64,000 bases of DNA from Helicobacter pylori NCTC 11637 = CCUG 17874 = ATCC 43504 = JCM 12093 (GTDB lineage: Bacteria > Campylobacterota > Campylobacteria > Campylobacterales > Helicobacteraceae): the NCBI RefSeq assembly GCF_900478295.1, contig NZ_LS483488.1:806001-870000 (forward strand). The letters are read 5' to 3'. The notes beneath the pieces are model-generated. The model did no database searches. It was given only the letters and a program-made list of their open reading frames with translations, and was not told where the DNA came from. The position numbers and the translations under genes are program-made. Position 1 is the stretch's first letter, and the number at the start of each line of letters is the position of its first letter. Positions 27,118 to 35,576 of this stretch are shown one piece after another.

Positions 27118-29088
27118 TTAATCCAATTCTTTAAGACGCTTTAATAATTCTTCTTCATTCAAAACGCTCACGCCATGTTTTTTTGCTAGAGCGAGTTTTG
27201 AGCCGGCGTTTTCTCCAACGATTAAAAAATCGGTTTTAGCGCTCACGCTTGAAGAAATTTTTGCCCCTAAATTTTCCAACATTTGAGCGTATTCTTGCCG
27301 TGGTTTAGAAAGCGTGCCGGTTAAAACAATCGTTTTATTACTGAAAACAGAAGAGCTTTCCTGCTTTTCTTCAGCCATATCGCTGTTTTTAGGGTTCAAC
27401 AAATCAAATAACGATCGGATAAATTCCTGATTGCTCGCATAAAAATTGACTAAAGAGCGCGCCATTTCCACCCCAAAGCCTTCCATTTCTAAAAACTCGG
27501 CTTCGCTTTTTTCTAACACATTTAAGCCGTATCTGGCCAGCGTTTTACTCGCTCCCTTACCAATATGCTCAATCCCTAAAGCGTTAATCAAACGCCATAA
27601 GGGAGGGTTTTTGCTCTTTTGAATAGCGTCTAACAGATTTTGAGCTTTTTTGATTTTGAATTTGTCTAGCCGCATTAAATCTTCCAATTTTAAAGCATAC
27701 AAATCCAAAGCGTTAAAAATGAGTTTTTCTTCAAAAAGTTGCTCTATGACTTTATCGCCTAAGCCTTGAATGTTTAAAGCGTCCTTAGAAGCGAAATGAA
27801 TCAAGCTTTCTTTCAACCTTGCCGGGCAATTAAGGTTTTGACAATAAGTAAAAATCTCTTCGCATAAAAGCTCATGCGAACATATGGGGCAAACTTTGGG
27901 GCGTTCAATTTTATGTTGCGAGCCGTCTCTATAAGATTCTAAAGGCTTGATGATTTTAGGGATCACATCGCCGCTTCTAATGACAACGACCCTATCATTG
28001 AGCATGATATTCTTTTTTTCAATTTCAGAATAATTGTGTAAGGTCGCTTTCGTAACCATAGCTCCAGCAATTTCTACAGGCTCTAAAACAGCGACCGGTG
28101 TGATCGCCCCGCTGCGCCCCACTTGGTTAATGACTCCTATGATTTTGGTGTGTTTTTCTAGAGCCGGGAATTTATAAGCGCAGGCGAATTTAGGGGATTT
28201 TTGCGTGTAGCCTAGCTCCTTTTGAATATCCAATTCATTCACAACGATCACCATGCCGTCTAAAAGGGCAAAAAAGCCCTCCCTTTCTCTAATCAGGGTG
28301 TGGTAATTGTCTTCTATTTCTTGGTGGTTTTTATTTAGGCTTAAGTATTGAATGGCGCTAAAACCTAACGAGACGATAAAATCCAAACACTCCTTAAAGC
28401 TTAAAAAATTTAAAGAATGCTTGCCCACGCCCCAAGGAATGAATTGCAATTTGCGCTTTTTAGTGATTTCGCTATCAAGTTGCCTCAAACTCCCTGATGC
28501 GGCATTTCTGGGGTTAGCGAATAGGGGTTCGTTGGCGTTTAAGCGCTCTTTGTTTAAAGCGTCAAAATCCTTTTTAGAAATGATCACTTCGCCCCTGATT
28601 TCTATTTCTCCCTTATAAGCGATAGCGTGGGGGATATTAGCGATGTGTTTAGCGTTTGCGCTAACTAATTCTCCTTCTAAGCCGTTGCCCCTAGTGGTCG
28701 CATTCACTAGCTTGCCATGTTGATACAAAAGATTGAGCGAAACCCCATCAAGTTTGGGCGAACACACGAACGAAGCGCTAGGATAGGCTTTTAAAATGCG
28801 TTGCAACCACGCTTGCAATTCGCTTTGATTGAACACATCATCTAAGCTCCACATCCGCATTAAATGGGGTTTTTTATTGAACGAATTGGTGGCAGTAGCC
28901 CCCACTTTTTGGGTAGGGGAATTAGCTTGAATGCCATTAGGGTTTTTTTCTTCATAAGCTTTTAATTCTTGGTAAAGTTCATCATAAACGGCGTCGCTTA
29001 CGATAGGATCATCAAGGTTGTAATAATGGTGCGATAGGGTGTTTAAATATGCAATTCTTTCTAAATATTCTTTTTGGCTTTTTATCAT
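27118..29088 (-). CDS. ligA: NAD-dependent DNA ligase
   Basis: Seals nicks in duplex DNA during replication and repair using NAD+. 656 residues, standard length. The adenylation domain has the nucleotidyl-lysine motif CSPKLDG (Lys112). An OB fold follows. The zinc site uses CPIC (near 401-404) and the later CQNLNC. Four helix-hairpin-helix units include IQGLGDKVIEQLF and IEHIGKGASKTLARYG. The C-terminal BRCT domain starts near residue 580 (SSVFSNKTIVLTGTL). It is divergently transcribed from cheV2 with 77 nt between. Confidence 0.97.
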   Translation of the reverse strand: MIKSQKEYLERIAYLNTLSHHYYNLDDPIVSDAVYDELYQELKAYEEKNPNGIQANSPTQKVGATATNSFNKKPHLMRMWSLDDVFNQSELQAWLQRILKAYPSASFVCSPKLDGVSLNLLYQHGKLVNATTRGNGLEGELVSANAKHIANIPHAIAYKGEIEIRGEVIISKKDFDALNKERLNANEPLFANPRNAASGSLRQLDSEITKKRKLQFIPWGVGKHSLNFLSFKECLDFIVSLGFSAIQYLSLNKNHQEIEDNYHTLIREREGFFALLDGMVIVVNELDIQKELGYTQKSPKFACAYKFPALEKHTKIIGVINQVGRSGAITPVAVLEPVEIAGAMVTKATLHNYSEIEKKNIMLNDRVVVIRSGDVIPKIIKPLESYRDGSQHKIERPKVCPICSHELLCEEIFTYCQNLNCPARLKESLIHFASKDALNIQGLGDKVIEQLFEEKLIFNALDLYALKLEDLMRLDKFKIKKAQNLLDAIQKSKNPPLWRLINALGIEHIGKGASKTLARYGLNVLEKSEAEFLEMEGFGVEMARSLVNFYASNQEFIRSLFDLLNPKNSDMAEEKQESSSVFSNKTIVLTGTLSKPRQEYAQMLENLGAKISSSVSAKTDFLIVGENAGSKLALAKKHGVSVLNEEELLKRLKELD

Positions 29089-29165
29089 TCTTGTAAAAAC
29101 CTTTTAAACTAAATTAGGGTAGTATTATAACATTTAATCTTTGATAGGGCTTTAGGGGAAATTAG

Positions 29166-30107
29166 GTGGTAAGAGATATTGACAAAACGACTTCGTTGCA
29201 CTTAAACAACGAAGCGCAATTTCTGTGCTTTAGATTAGATGCAGAAAAAGACGCCCAACTTTATGGCATGAATATTTTTAAGATCCGAGAAATTATCCAT
29301 TATGACGGAGAGGTTACAGAGATTCTTGGGGGGAGCGATGGCATGATGCTTGGGTTTCTTAGTGTTAGGGGCGAATCCATCCCTTTAGTGGATGTGAAAA
29401 GGTGGTTGCATTATAACGCTAATGATCCGAGCCGTGATCTAAAAGAATGCAGCGTTAAAGATGACCATAATTTGGTGATCGTGTGCCATTTTTCTAACCA
29501 TTCCATCGCTCTAAAAGTTTTAAAAATTGAAAGGATCATTCATAAAAATTGGACTGAGATTAGTGCCGGGGACAAACAAGGCATTAATGAAGAGGGCAAA
29601 CTTAGCGCTATCACCCGTTTTGATGAAGAACGAGTGGTGCAGATCTTAGATGTGGAAAAGATGATTAGCGATGTTTTCCCTAGCTTGAAGGATTTGGACG
29701 ATTTGACTTTGCGTTGCATAGAAGCCATTCAAAGCCAAAAACTCATTTTAATCGCTGAAGACTCTCTAAGTGCTCTTAAAACCCTAGAAAAAATCGTTCA
29801 AACTTTAGAATTGCGTTATTTAGCCTTTCCAAACGGGAGGGAATTGTTGGATTATTTGTATGAAAAAGAACATTACCAACAGGTCGGCGTGGTCATTACG
29901 GATTTAGAAATGCCTAACATTTCAGGGTTTGAAGTGTTAAAAACCATTAAAGCTGATCATAGAACTGAGCATCTTCCTGTGATTATCAATTCGTCCATGA
30001 GCAGCGATTCTAACCGCCAATTAGCCCAATCTTTAGAAGCGGATGGTTTTGTGGTAAAATCTAACATTCTTGAAATCCATGAAATGCTTAAAAAAACGCT
30101 TTCATAA
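29166..30107 (+). CDS. cheV2: Chemotaxis coupling/receiver protein CheV2
   Basis: Hybrid CheW-receiver protein of 313 residues that couples chemoreceptors to CheAY and tunes adaptation. H. pylori has three CheV proteins; from sequence recall this is CheV2 (HP0616). The CheW-like domain (about 15-170) starts at QFLCFRLDAEKDAQLYG. The receiver domain (about 188-313) has the acidic pair in LIAEDS, the phospho-acceptor Asp246 in VVITDLEMP, the Ser in INSSMS and a Lys near the C-terminus (FVVKSN). The start is GTG. A TATAAC-type -10 lies in TATTATAAC at about 29130. aspS follows 33 nt downstream. Confidence 0.95.
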   Translation: MVRDIDKTTSLHLNNEAQFLCFRLDAEKDAQLYGMNIFKIREIIHYDGEVTEILGGSDGMMLGFLSVRGESIPLVDVKRWLHYNANDPSRDLKECSVKDDHNLVIVCHFSNHSIALKVLKIERIIHKNWTEISAGDKQGINEEGKLSAITRFDEERVVQILDVEKMISDVFPSLKDLDDLTLRCIEAIQSQKLILIAEDSLSALKTLEKIVQTLELRYLAFPNGRELLDYLYEKEHYQQVGVVITDLEMPNISGFEVLKTIKADHRTEHLPVIINSSMSSDSNRQLAQSLEADGFVVKSNILEIHEMLKKTLS

Positions 30108-30140
30108 TTTAATTTTTGTTTTAATTTAAAGGGATAAAAC

Positions 30141-31874
30141 ATGCGAAGTCATTTCTGCACAGAAATTAGTGAAAAAGATGTGGGTAAGATAGTCAAAGTG
30201 GCCGGGTGGTGTAACACTTATAGAGACCATGGAGGCGTGGTTTTTATTGATTTAAGGGATAAGAGCGGTTTAGTGCAACTCGTCTGTGATCCCAGCTCTA
30301 AGGCTTATGAAAAGGCTTTAGAAGTCAGGAGCGAATTTGTGCTAGTGGCTAAAGGAATAGTGCGTTTGAGAGGCGCTGGGTTAGAAAACCCTAAACTAAA
30401 AACGGGTAAAATTGAAATCGTTTTAGAAGAGTTAGTCATTGAAAATAAAAGCGCTACCCCACCGATTGAAATTGGCAATAAAAACGTGAATGAAGATTTG
30501 CGCTTGAAATACCGCTATTTGGATTTACGCTCTTTGAACGCTTATGAAATCTTTAAATTGCGCAGCGAAGTGGCTCTTATTACTCGTAACGCTTTAGCCC
30601 AAAAGGGCTTTTTAGAGATTGAAACCCCCATTTTGTCTAAAACCACGCCTGAGGGGGCTAGGGATTATTTAGTGCCAAGTAGGGTGCATGAGGGCGAATT
30701 TTTCGCGCTTCCCCAAAGCCCGCAATTATTCAAACAGCTTTTAATGGTGGGGGGAATGGACAGGTATTTTCAAATCGCTCGTTGCTTTAGAGATGAAGAT
30801 TTGAGAGCGGACAGGCAACCAGAATTCACGCAAATTGATGCGGAAATGAGTTTTTGTGATGAAAATGATGTGATGGGCGTGGTGGAAGATTTGTTGCAAG
30901 AGATTTTTAAAGCGATTGGGCATACTATTTCTAAACCTTTTAAACGCATGCTTTATAAGGAAGCGATGGAAAATTACGGGAGCGATAAGCCGGATTTACG
31001 CTTTGAATTGCCTTTAATAGAAGTGGGGGATTGTTTTAGGGACAGCTCAAACGCTATTTTTTCTAATATCGCGCAAGATCCTAAAAACCAACGCATTAAA
31101 GCTTTGAACGTTAAGGGGGCTGATGCGATTTTTAGCCGTAGCGTTTTAAAAGAATTAGAAGAATTTGTGCGCCAATTTGGGGCTAAAGGCTTAGCGTATT
31201 TGCAGATTAAAGAAGATGGGATTAAAGGGCCTTTAGTTAAATTTTTGAGCGAAAAGGGGCTTAAGAATATTTTAGAAAGGACTGATGCGCAAGTTGGGGA
31301 TATTGTCTTTTTTGGAGCTGGGGATAAAAAAATCGTGTTAGATTACATGGGGCGTTTGCGCTTGAAAGTGGCTGAAACGCTTGATTTGATTGATAAAGAC
31401 GCTTTGAATTTCTTATGGGTGGTCAATTTCCCCATGTTTGAAAAAACCGAAAACGGCTATCATGCTGCACACCACCCTTTTACGATGCCTAAAAATATAG
31501 AATGCGAAGATATAGAAGAGGTTGAAGCGCATGCGTATGATGTGGTGCTTAATGGCGTGGAGCTTGGTGGGGGAAGCATAAGGATCCATAAAGAAGAAAT
31601 GCAAAAAAAAGTCTTTGAAAAAATCAATATCCATGAAGAAGAAGCACAAAAGAAATTTGGCTTTTTACTAGAAGCGCTAAAATTTGGCGCTCCTCCTCAT
31701 GGAGGCTTTGCGATAGGCTTTGATCGCTTGATCATGCTAATGACTAAATCTAGTAGCATTAGAGATGTGATCGCTTTCCCTAAAACGCAAAAAGCTTCAT
31801 GCTTATTGACGAATGCGCCTAGCCCCATTAATGAAGAGCAACTAAGAGAATTACACATTCGCTTGAGAAAATAA
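30141..31874 (+). CDS. aspS: Aspartyl-tRNA synthetase (non-discriminating)
   Basis: Class II synthetase of 577 residues. The N-terminal OB-fold anticodon domain runs to about 105 and starts [15 protein letters not shown]. Motif 2 ([24 protein letters not shown]) and motif 3 ([13 protein letters not shown]) are present, and the bacterial GAD insertion lies near 290-410. H. pylori lacks AsnRS, and its AspRS is known to charge tRNA-Asn with Asp for amidation by GatCAB. The 'non-discriminating' call rests on this species knowledge. It sits in a cheV2-aspS-adk run. Confidence 0.97.
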   Translation: MRSHFCTEISEKDVGKIVKVAGWCNTYRDHGGVVFIDLRDKSGLVQLVCDPSSKAYEKALEVRSEFVLVAKGIVRLRGAGLENPKLKTGKIEIVLEELVIENKSATPPIEIGNKNVNEDLRLKYRYLDLRSLNAYEIFKLRSEVALITRNALAQKGFLEIETPILSKTTPEGARDYLVPSRVHEGEFFALPQSPQLFKQLLMVGGMDRYFQIARCFRDEDLRADRQPEFTQIDAEMSFCDENDVMGVVEDLLQEIFKAIGHTISKPFKRMLYKEAMENYGSDKPDLRFELPLIEVGDCFRDSSNAIFSNIAQDPKNQRIKALNVKGADAIFSRSVLKELEEFVRQFGAKGLAYLQIKEDGIKGPLVKFLSEKGLKNILERTDAQVGDIVFFGAGDKKIVLDYMGRLRLKVAETLDLIDKDALNFLWVVNFPMFEKTENGYHAAHHPFTMPKNIECEDIEEVEAHAYDVVLNGVELGGGSIRIHKEEMQKKVFEKINIHEEEAQKKFGFLLEALKFGAPPHGGFAIGFDRLIMLMTKSSSIRDVIAFPKTQKASCLLTNAPSPINEEQLRELHIRLRK

Positions 31875-31890
31875 TTTAAAAGGATATGAT

Positions 31891-32466
31891 ATGAAACAGC
31901 TATTTTTGATTATTGGAGCCCCAGGGAGTGGTAAAACCACTGATGCAGAGCTTATCGCTAAGAATAACAGCGAAACAATCGCTCATTTTTCTACCGGGGA
32001 TTTACTAAGGGCTGAGAGCGCTAAAAAGACCGATCGAGGCTTATTGATTGAGAAATTCACTTCTCAAGGCGAATTAGTGCCTTTAGAAATTGTGGTAGAA
32101 ACGATCCTTGCAGCGATTAAAAGCTCTAGTAAAGGGATCATTTTAATTGATGGCTATCCCAGGAGCGTGGAACAAATGCAGGCTTTGGATAAGGAATTGA
32201 ACGCTCAAAACGAAGTAATTTTAAAAAGCGTGATTGAAGTAAAAGTGAGTGAAAATACCGCTAAAGAAAGGGTTTTAGGGCGCTCTAGGGGGGCTGATGA
32301 TAATGAAAAGGTGTTTCATAACCGCATGCGGGTGTTTTTGGATCCGTTGGGTGAGATCCAAAATTTCTACAAGGCTAAATGTTTGCATAAAGTTATCAAT
32401 GGCGAAAGAAGCATTGAAGAAATCGTGAATGAAATGCAAAAATATATTTTGTCTTTTGGGAATTAA
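31891..32466 (+). CDS. adk: Adenylate kinase
   Basis: Interconverts ATP + AMP and 2 ADP. 191 residues, the short form without the zinc-finger-like LID insert. The P-loop is GAPGSGKTT (8-16). The AMP site reads HFSTGDLLR and the lid hinge is [11 protein letters not shown]. The start follows AAAAGGATATG, 16 nt after aspS, so it is co-transcribed with it. Confidence 0.96.
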   Translation: MKQLFLIIGAPGSGKTTDAELIAKNNSETIAHFSTGDLLRAESAKKTDRGLLIEKFTSQGELVPLEIVVETILAAIKSSSKGIILIDGYPRSVEQMQALDKELNAQNEVILKSVIEVKVSENTAKERVLGRSRGADDNEKVFHNRMRVFLDPLGEIQNFYKAKCLHKVINGERSIEEIVNEMQKYILSFGN

Positions 32467-32491
32467 AATGCGCTCTTAAGGAGAATGAGCT

Positions 32492-33490
32492 GTGATTGGT
32501 GTTTATATCATTTCTTTAAAAGAAAGTCAAAGGCGTTTGGATACTGAAAAACTCGTTTTAGAATCCAATGAAAAATTTAAAGGCCGTTGCGTTTTTCAAA
32601 TTTTTGACGCTATTAGCCCTAAACATCAAGATTTTGAAAAATTCGTTCAAGAGCTTTATGATGCTCAAAGTTTATTGCAATCTGATTGGTATCATTCTTA
32701 TGTGGGCGCTGGTTTGACTTTGCCTGAATTAGGGTGCTATTTAAGCCATTATCTTTTATGGAAAGAATGCGTTAAAACAAACCAACCGGTCGTTATTTTA
32801 GAAGATGATGTAGCGCTAGAGTCTAATTTCATGCAAGCTTTAGAAGATTGCTTGAAAAGCCCTTTTGATTTTGTGAGACTCTATGGGTGCTATTGGTATT
32901 ACCACGAGACAAAATTCCATGTTTTGCCCAAAGAATTTGTATTTCCTCCCTTTGATTATCCTTTTAAAAATAACCCTATTTTAGAAAAATTTAAAAAATT
33001 TTTTGATGTTTCTAGATTTTTAAATCTTTCTACCCATAAAGTCATCCACTATATTCTCAAAAAAATACAAAAAAGCTATTACGCAACGCATGAAAAAGAA
33101 GCCTTTTTTTTAGAGCATTTTTACCTTACCAGCGTGTATGTGGCTTCTACAGCCGGTTATTACTTAACCCCTAAGGGCGCTAAAACCTTTATAGAAGCCA
33201 CGGAGCGTTTTAAAATCATAGAGCCGGTGGATATGTTTATGGATAATTCTGCTTACCATGATGTGGCGAATCTGACTTATGTGCCTTGCCCTGTTTCTTT
33301 AAGTGAGCATTCTTTAGACAGCACCATTCAAAAGCCCCAAAAAAAGAGCTTGAAATCTTACCCATTTCCGCCTAAAAAATCAACTTTTAAGAATCTTTTC
33401 TACTACAGCATTAACGCTAAAAAGCGTTTAAAAGCCTTTCAACAATACAGCAAACAATACGCCCCTTTAGAAACCCCTAAAGAGGTTTAA
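32492..33490 (+). CDS. GT25-family LPS glycosyltransferase (jhp0562-like)
   Basis: 332 residues from GTG at 32492, with AAGGAG at 32478-32483. Glycosyltransferase family 25 landmarks: N-terminal VYIISLKESQRR, catalytic EDDVALES near 109-116, and a C-terminal YYLTPKGAKTFIEAT followed by IIEPVDMF. Such enzymes add galactose or related sugars to lipooligosaccharide. The gene at this place in strain J99 affects Lewis antigen synthesis. The first ~50 codons are nearly identical at DNA level to the next gene, as is much of the last ~120, while the middle differs. No poly-C tract is present here. Cytoplasmic, acting at the inner membrane. Confidence 0.82.
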   Translation: MIGVYIISLKESQRRLDTEKLVLESNEKFKGRCVFQIFDAISPKHQDFEKFVQELYDAQSLLQSDWYHSYVGAGLTLPELGCYLSHYLLWKECVKTNQPVVILEDDVALESNFMQALEDCLKSPFDFVRLYGCYWYYHETKFHVLPKEFVFPPFDYPFKNNPILEKFKKFFDVSRFLNLSTHKVIHYILKKIQKSYYATHEKEAFFLEHFYLTSVYVASTAGYYLTPKGAKTFIEATERFKIIEPVDMFMDNSAYHDVANLTYVPCPVSLSEHSLDSTIQKPQKKSLKSYPFPPKKSTFKNLFYYSINAKKRLKAFQQYSKQYAPLETPKEV

Positions 33491-33505
33491 AAAGAAATTT
33501 TATGG

Positions 33506-33511
33506 TAGAAT
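33506..33511 (+). promoter_or_regulatory. Candidate -10 box for the second GT25 gene
   Basis: TAGAAT lies in the 40-nt gap between the two glycosyltransferases, 20 nt before the TTG start at 33531. An ATG at 33510 overlaps this box, which argues against it being the real start. A similar TAGAAT sits ahead of ppa at about 34869-34874. Confidence 0.45.
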
Positions 33512-33530
33512 GCCATATTTAGGAGTTCAT

Positions 33531-34850
33531 TTGACACAAGTTTATATCATTTCTTTAAAAGAAAGTCAAAGGCGTTTGGATACTGAAAAACTCGTTTTAG
33601 AATCCAATGAAAAATTTAAAGGCCGTTGTGTTTTTCAAATTTTTGACGCTATTAGCCCTAAACACGAAGATTTTGAAAAATTCGTTCAAGAGCTTTATGA
33701 TTCTTCAAGTTTGTTAAAATCCGATTGGTTTCATTCTGATTATTGTTATCAAGAATTATTGCCCCAAGAATTTGGGTGCTATTTAAGCCATTATCTTTTA
33801 TGGAAAGAATGCGTCAAATTAAACCAACCGGTCGTTATTTTAGAAGATGACGTAGCGCTAGAGTCTAATTTCATGCAAGCTTTAGAAGATTGCTTGAAAA
33901 GCCCTTTTGATTTTGTGAGACTCTATGGGCATTATTGGGGAGGCCATAAAACCAATTTGTGCGCTCTCCCTGTCTATACAGAAACTGAAGAGGCTGAAGC
34001 GTCTATTGAAAAAACGCCTATTGAAAATTATGAAGTTACCTCCCCCCCCCCCCCCAATCCCACACGAGATACGCAACAAGATTTTATTACTGAAACGCAA
34101 CAAGACCCTAAAGAACTATCTGAGCCTTGCAAAATAGCGCCCCAAAAAATCTCTTTTAACCAAGTGGTTTTTAAAAAAATTAAAAGAAAACTCAACCGCT
34201 TTATTGGAAGTATTTTAGCTCGGACAGAAGTGTATAAGAATATTGTGGCAAAATACGATGATCTCACCACAAAATACGATGATCTCACCACAAAATACGA
34301 TGATCTCACCACAAAATACGATGATCTCACCACAAAATACGATGATCTCAATAAGAATATTGCGGAAAAATACGACGAACTCATGGGAAAATACGAATCC
34401 TTATTGGCAAAAGAGGTAAACATCAAAGAGACTTTTTGGGAATCTCGTGCTGATAGCGAAAAAGAAGCGCTATTTTTAGATCATTTTTACCTCACCAGCG
34501 TGTATGTGGCCACTACGGCAGGATACTATCTCACGCCTAAGGGCGCTAAAACTTTTATAGAAGCCACAGAGCGTTTCAAGATCATAGAGCCGGTGGATAT
34601 GTTCATAAACAACCCCACTTACCATGATATTGCTAATTTTACCTATGTGCCTTGCCCTGTTTCTTTAAACAAGCATGCTTTCAATAGCACCATTCAAAAT
34701 GCAAAAAAGCCTGACATTTCATTAAAGCCCCCTAAAAAATCTTATTTTGATAATCTTTTTTATCATAAATTCAACGCCAGAAAGTGCTTAAAAGCCTTTA
34801 ATAAATACAGCAAACAATACGCTCCTTTAAAAACCCCTAAAGAGAGTTAA
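33531..34850 (+). CDS. GT25-family LPS galactosyltransferase (jhp0563-like), phase-variable, ON
   Basis: 439 residues from the TTG at 33531, spaced 5 nt after AGGAG (33521-33525). An upstream ATG at 33510 would add seven residues but overlaps the -10 box. The jhp0563-like enzyme is a known beta-1,3-galactosyltransferase for type 1 Lewis antigens. The core is as in the first gene (EDDVALES; YYLTPKGAKTF). Between them lies a long insertion with SPPPPN encoded by a C14 tract, then a basic stretch, then the heptad KYDDLTT in tandem (4 perfect copies plus one divergent), which should form a coiled coil. The C14 tract is in the correct frame. Slippage would end translation soon after it. Confidence 0.85.
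   Translation: MTQVYIISLKESQRRLDTEKLVLESNEKFKGRCVFQIFDAISPKHEDFEKFVQELYDSSSLLKSDWFHSDYCYQELLPQEFGCYLSHYLLWKECVKLNQPVVILEDDVALESNFMQALEDCLKSPFDFVRLYGHYWGGHKTNLCALPVYTETEEAEASIEKTPIENYEVTSPPPPNPTRDTQQDFITETQQDPKELSEPCKIAPQKISFNQVVFKKIKRKLNRFIGSILARTEVYKNIVAKYDDLTTKYDDLTTKYDDLTTKYDDLTTKYDDLNKNIAEKYDELMGKYESLLAKEVNIKETFWESRADSEKEALFLDHFYLTSVYVATTAGYYLTPKGAKTFIEATERFKIIEPVDMFINNPTYHDIANFTYVPCPVSLNKHAFNSTIQNAKKPDISLKPPKKSYFDNLFYHKFNARKCLKAFNKYSKQYAPLKTPKES
34042..34055 (+). repeat. Homopolymeric C14 tract (phase-variation switch)
   Basis: Fourteen consecutive C, encoding Ser-Pro-Pro-Pro-Pro within the second GT25 gene. Loss or gain of one base shifts the frame. At 14 the frame is open from start to stop. 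Confidence 0.9.
34251..34355 (+). repeat. 21-bp tandem repeat encoding the heptad KYDDLTT
   Basis: Four perfect units (34251-34334) and a fifth diverging after KYDDL, followed by looser KYDEL/KYESL units. All are in frame, so copy-number change alters coiled-coil length, not the frame. This recalls the DD-rich heptads of the H. pylori fucosyltransferases. Confidence 0.9.
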
Positions 34851-34902
34851 AAAGAGCGGGCTTTATGTTAGAATAAGTCTTTTTATTTCAAAGGAGATTG
34901 CA

Positions 34903-35424
34903 ATGAATTTAGACCAATTAGAAGTGAGCCATGACGCTGATTCTTTGTGTGTGGTGATTGAAATATCCAAGCATTCTAATATCAAGTATGAATTGGATAA
35001 AAAAAGCGGGGCTTTAATGGTGGATAGGGTGCTTTATGGGGCGCAAAATTACCCTGCGAATTACGGCTTTGTGCCTAACACTTTAGGATCTGATGGCGAC
35101 CCTGTAGATGCGCTGGTTTTAAGCGATGTGGCTTTTCAAGCCGGGAGCGTGGTGAAAGCGCGCTTGGTTGGGGTTTTGAACATGGAAGATGAAAGCGGAG
35201 TGGATGAAAAATTACTCGCTCTACCCATAGATAAGATCGATCCCACGCATTCCTATGTCAAAGATATTGATGATTTATCCAAACACACTTTAGATAAAAT
35301 CAAACATTTTTTTGAAACTTACAAGGATTTAGAGCCTAATAAATGGGTGAAAGTCAAGGGGTTTGAAAACAAAGAGAGCGCGATTAAGGTTTTAGAGAAA
35401 GCGATAAAAGCCTATCAAGGCTAA
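34903..35424 (+). CDS. ppa: Inorganic pyrophosphatase
   Basis: Family I soluble pyrophosphatase, 173 residues. Hydrolyses PPi and pulls nucleotide and sugar-activation reactions forward. The metal-binding aspartates lie in DGDPVDALVLSD, and YPANYGFVPNTLG is conserved. It starts after CAAAGGAGATTGCAATG. It follows the glycosyltransferase genes but has a TAGAAT -10-like box of its own. Downstream is a 152-nt gap shared with convergent mutS2. Confidence 0.97.
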   Translation: MNLDQLEVSHDADSLCVVIEISKHSNIKYELDKKSGALMVDRVLYGAQNYPANYGFVPNTLGSDGDPVDALVLSDVAFQAGSVVKARLVGVLNMEDESGVDEKLLALPIDKIDPTHSYVKDIDDLSKHTLDKIKHFFETYKDLEPNKWVKVKGFENKESAIKVLEKAIKAYQG

Positions 35425-35442
35425 AGATTTTTAAGAGTTTTG

Positions 35443-35454
35443 GCTCAATTGAGC
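35443..35454. other. Palindrome in the ppa/mutS2 convergent gap
   Basis: GCTCAATTGAGC is a perfect 12-nt palindrome 18 nt after the ppa stop. It may contribute to termination for ppa, but no long T-run follows, so the function is uncertain. Confidence 0.3.
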
Positions 35455-35576
35455 TTAAACCCCATTTTAACACTCTTTTAAAAGGGCTTTGTTCTCATTA
35501 TTGGGTGTTGGTGTGAAATGGCTTTATAGTTTAAAGCGGATTTTTATATTAATCCCCCATAAAAAAGCGCCAAAAA

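Noticed and set aside
34028..34426. Minus-strand frame with SSYFVVR repeats
   Set aside because: It is the antisense of the KYDDLTT repeat and C14 tract; the regularity is explained by the coding strand.
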